Of a DNA stretch of 23,795 nucleotides, positions 21,865 to 23,795 are shown one piece after another. Below the pieces are notes generated by a model. It saw nothing but the letters and a program-made list of their open reading frames with translations, made no database searches and was not told the DNA's origin. The stretch is from JAFAVZ01 sp036009105. Lineage in GTDB: Bacteria > Acidobacteriota > Thermoanaerobaculia > Gp7-AA8. The stretch is from the NCBI GenBank assembly GCA_036009105.1, contig DASYMJ010000040.1, forward strand, positions 1-23,795, read 5' to 3'. Both the position numbers and the translations under genes were made by a program. Numbering within the stretch: position 1 is the stretch's first letter; each line of letters starts with the position of its first letter.

Positions 21865-23795
21865 CTACTGAGTCAGCGCTGCGGCCAGCTGCTCGGTCTT
21901 GAAGGCCTCGATGATGTCGCCGACCTTCATGTCCTGGAACTTCTCGATGCCGATGCCGCACTCGAAGCCCTGCCGCACTTCCGCCACGTCGTTCTTGAAG
22001 TGGCGCAGCGAGGCGATCTTCCCTTCCAGGATGACCCGGTTGTCGCGCAGCAGGCGGATGTTCGCCGTGCGGGGGATCACCCCGTCGATGACCATGCAGC
22101 CGGCCACCACGCCCGCCTTCGGCACCTTGAACGTATTGCGCACCTCGGCCCGCCCCTGGAAGACTTCCTGGAACTTCGGATCGAGCAGGCCGGTCATGGC
22201 CGCCCTCATCTCGTCCACCAGGTTGTAGATGACGGTGTAGAGGCGGATGTCGACGCCTTCCTTCTCCGCCAGGTCGGCCGCGTTGCGCTCGGGGCGGACG
22301 TTGAAGCCGACCACGATCGCATCGGACGCCGTGGCGAGGAGCACGTCGTTGGTGGAGATGGCGCCGACCGAGGCGTGGATCACGTTGACCTTGACCTCGC
22401 TCGTCGACAGCTTGCGCATCGTGTCGCCGAGGACTTCCACGGAGCCCTGCACGTCCGCCTTGATGATGAGATTCAGCTCCTTGACCGTGCCGGACTGCAT
22501 GCGCTGGAAGAGCTGGTCGAGCGAGATGCGCGAGGTCGTCTTCGACGCGCTCGTCTCGCGGGCCTTGTCCTGGCGCATCTGGCCGATCATGCGGGCCTGG
22601 GTCTGCTCGTCCACCACCTGCAGCATGTCGCCGGCGTTCGGCACGTCGTCGAAGCCGGTGACCTGGACGGGCGTGGCCGGTCCGGCGGTCAGGATGCGGT
22701 CGCCGCGCTCGTCCATCATGGCCCGCACGCGCCCGGAGGTGGAGCCGGAGAAGAACGGGTCGGTGATGCGGAGCGTGCCGTCCTGCACCAGGACGGTGGC
22801 CACCACGCCGCGGCCGACTTCCTTCTGTGCCTCCAGCACGATGCCCTTGGCCGGCATCTCCGGGTTCGCCTTCAGGTCGAGCAGATCGGCGGTGAGCAGG
22901 ATCATGTCCAGCAGCTCGTCGATGCCCTGCTTCTTGGTGGCCGAGACTTCGACCGAGACGACCTCGCCGCCCCACTGCTCCACCTGCACGCCGTTCTCGG
23001 CGAGCTCGCGGCGGACGCGGTCGACGTTCGCGTTCGGTTTGTCGATCTTGTTGATGGCCACGATCATCGGCACCTTCGCGGCGCGGGCGTGATCGATGGC
23101 TTCCCGGGTCTGGGGCATGACGCCGTCGTCGGCGGCGACGACCAGGACGACGATGTCCGTCACCTTCGCGCCGCGGGCGCGCATCATGGTGAAGGCCTCG
23201 TGGCCCGGCGTGTCGAGGAAGACGATCTTCCGGCCGCGCTTCTCGACGTGGTACGCGCCGATGTGCTGGGTGATGCCGCCCGCCTCGCCGCCCGCCACGT
23301 TGGTCTCGCGGATGGCGTCGAGCAGGGAGGTCTTGCCGTGGTCGACGTGGCCCATGACGGTGATGACCGGGCCGCGCGGCACGGTGCCGCCGGTGGTGAC
23401 CTTCTCGATGGCCTCGAGCTCGACCGCCTCCTCGAAGGAGACGACTTCCGCTTCCAGGCCCAGGTCGCTGGCGATCTCCAGCGCCAGCTCGGCGCCGAGC
23501 GGCTGGTTGACCGAGGCCATGATGCCCTTCTTCATCATCAGGTGACGCATCAGGTCATTGGCCTTGATGCCGAGCTTGTCGGCCAGTTCCTTGACCGTGA
23601 CGCCTTCCGTGAGGGCGACCTTGCCGGTGGGGCGCTTGAACTCCAGCACCCGGCCGGAGACCGGCGCGGCCTGCTTGCGCGAGTCGCGGCGGTTGGACGG
23701 CGCCGGGCGATTCTCTTCCTCCCCCTCGGCGGGCATGACGATGTCCGGCCCCAGGTCGTCGGCGATGATCTGGGTGCCGCTGAACGGCCCCTTGG
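21865..23795 (-). CDS. infB: Translation initiation factor IF-2, 5' end beyond window
   Basis: GTPase that places initiator tRNA on the 30S subunit and promotes subunit joining. About 643 C-terminal residues are visible; the N-terminus lies off the right edge, as the frame is open to the last base. Seen in order: an Arg/Pro/Glu-rich linker, the IF2_N domain (VTVKELADKLGIKANDLMRHL), then the GTPase with G1 GHVDHGKTS, G2 GGITQHIGAY, G3 DTPGHEAF, G4 NKID and G5 SATKKQG. Domain II, domain III and the C-terminal tRNA-binding domain (VIDGVIPRTANIRLLR, FECGIGIEKFQDMKVGDIIEAF) complete the protein. It ends in TAG at 21865-21867, one base before the ylxP GTG. Confidence 0.98.
   Translation of the reverse strand, partial: KGPFSGTQIIADDLGPDIVMPAEGEEENRPAPSNRRDSRKQAAPVSGRVLEFKRPTGKVALTEGVTVKELADKLGIKANDLMRHLMMKKGIMASVNQPLGAELALEIASDLGLEAEVVSFEEAVELEAIEKVTTGGTVPRGPVITVMGHVDHGKTSLLDAIRETNVAGGEAGGITQHIGAYHVEKRGRKIVFLDTPGHEAFTMMRARGAKVTDIVVLVVAADDGVMPQTREAIDHARAAKVPMIVAINKIDKPNANVDRVRRELAENGVQVEQWGGEVVSVEVSATKKQGIDELLDMILLTADLLDLKANPEMPAKGIVLEAQKEVGRGVVATVLVQDGTLRITDPFFSGSTSGRVRAMMDERGDRILTAGPATPVQVTGFDDVPNAGDMLQVVDEQTQARMIGQMRQDKARETSASKTTSRISLDQLFQRMQSGTVKELNLIIKADVQGSVEVLGDTMRKLSTSEVKVNVIHASVGAISTNDVLLATASDAIVVGFNVRPERNAADLAEKEGVDIRLYTVIYNLVDEMRAAMTGLLDPKFQEVFQGRAEVRNTFKVPKAGVVAGCMVIDGVIPRTANIRLLRDNRVILEGKIASLRHFKNDVAEVRQGFECGIGIEKFQDMKVGDIIEAFKTEQLAAALTQ

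Noticed and set aside
21179..22975. A 598-codon minus-strand open frame overlapping infB
   Set aside because: It is an out-of-frame reading of infB, ylxP and rbfA; those genes explain the sequence fully.
1..23795. tRNA or rRNA genes and insertion sequences
   Set aside because: Reading the gaps between genes on both strands showed no tRNA-like cloverleaf, rRNA segment or transposase reading frame. The gaps are nearly all under 170 bp.

Overview
The window is a GC-rich (about 65%) bacterial chromosome segment with compact, mostly convergent or operonic genes. Gene content suggests a Gram-negative-type, non-proteobacterial lineage. Acidobacteriota is my best guess, from the fused E1 dehydrogenase, the IPTL-like C-terminal anchor, carboxypeptidase-regulatory-like secreted proteins and many small palindromic repeats, but this is inference and not proven. 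No rRNA, tRNA, CRISPR array, phage or transposase gene was seen.

Left part (1-6.4 kb): a formate dehydrogenase alpha subunit read through an in-frame UGA as selenocysteine, with a textbook SECIS hairpin 11 nt after the UGA. It is divergent from fdhD, the sulfur-transfer maturation factor for that enzyme. Next is a single-chain 2-oxoacid dehydrogenase E1 (alpha and beta fused).

Middle part (6.4-12.4 kb): a secreted protein with an IPTL-like C-terminal anchor, a phosphohexomutase, a single-pass membrane protein of unknown function, a Gfo/Idh/MocA oxidoreductase, a small Cys-rich secreted protein, and a protein built of carboxypeptidase-regulatory-like beta domains.

Right part (12.4-23.8 kb): the conserved translation/RNA cluster on the minus strand, in transcription order infB (partial) - ylxP/DUF503 - rbfA, then truB - metallo-beta-lactamase-fold gene (frameshifted) - rpsO - pnp. 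Between rbfA and truB lies a 3.6-kb block with orn (opposite strand), an erythromycin-esterase-family gene, a TIGR01777-type SDR and a TetR regulator. The SDR-TetR pair has an apparently leaderless promoter flanked by two near-identical palindromes, probably the regulator's operators.

The most unusual signal is a set of small dispersed elements built on one plan: short tandem arrays of a 7-nt unit on one arm, a 17-38 nt spacer, and the inverted array on the other arm. Four copies of three sequence families (units AACGATG, GTTGCTG and GCGATCA) occur in 24 kb. Two lie in-frame inside genes (formate dehydrogenase and the signal peptide of the metallo-beta-lactamase protein). The other two supply the stop codons of adjacent genes (orn, rbfA, tetR). 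In the formate dehydrogenase copy the only mismatch between the arms turns what would be an in-frame UGA stop into GGA.
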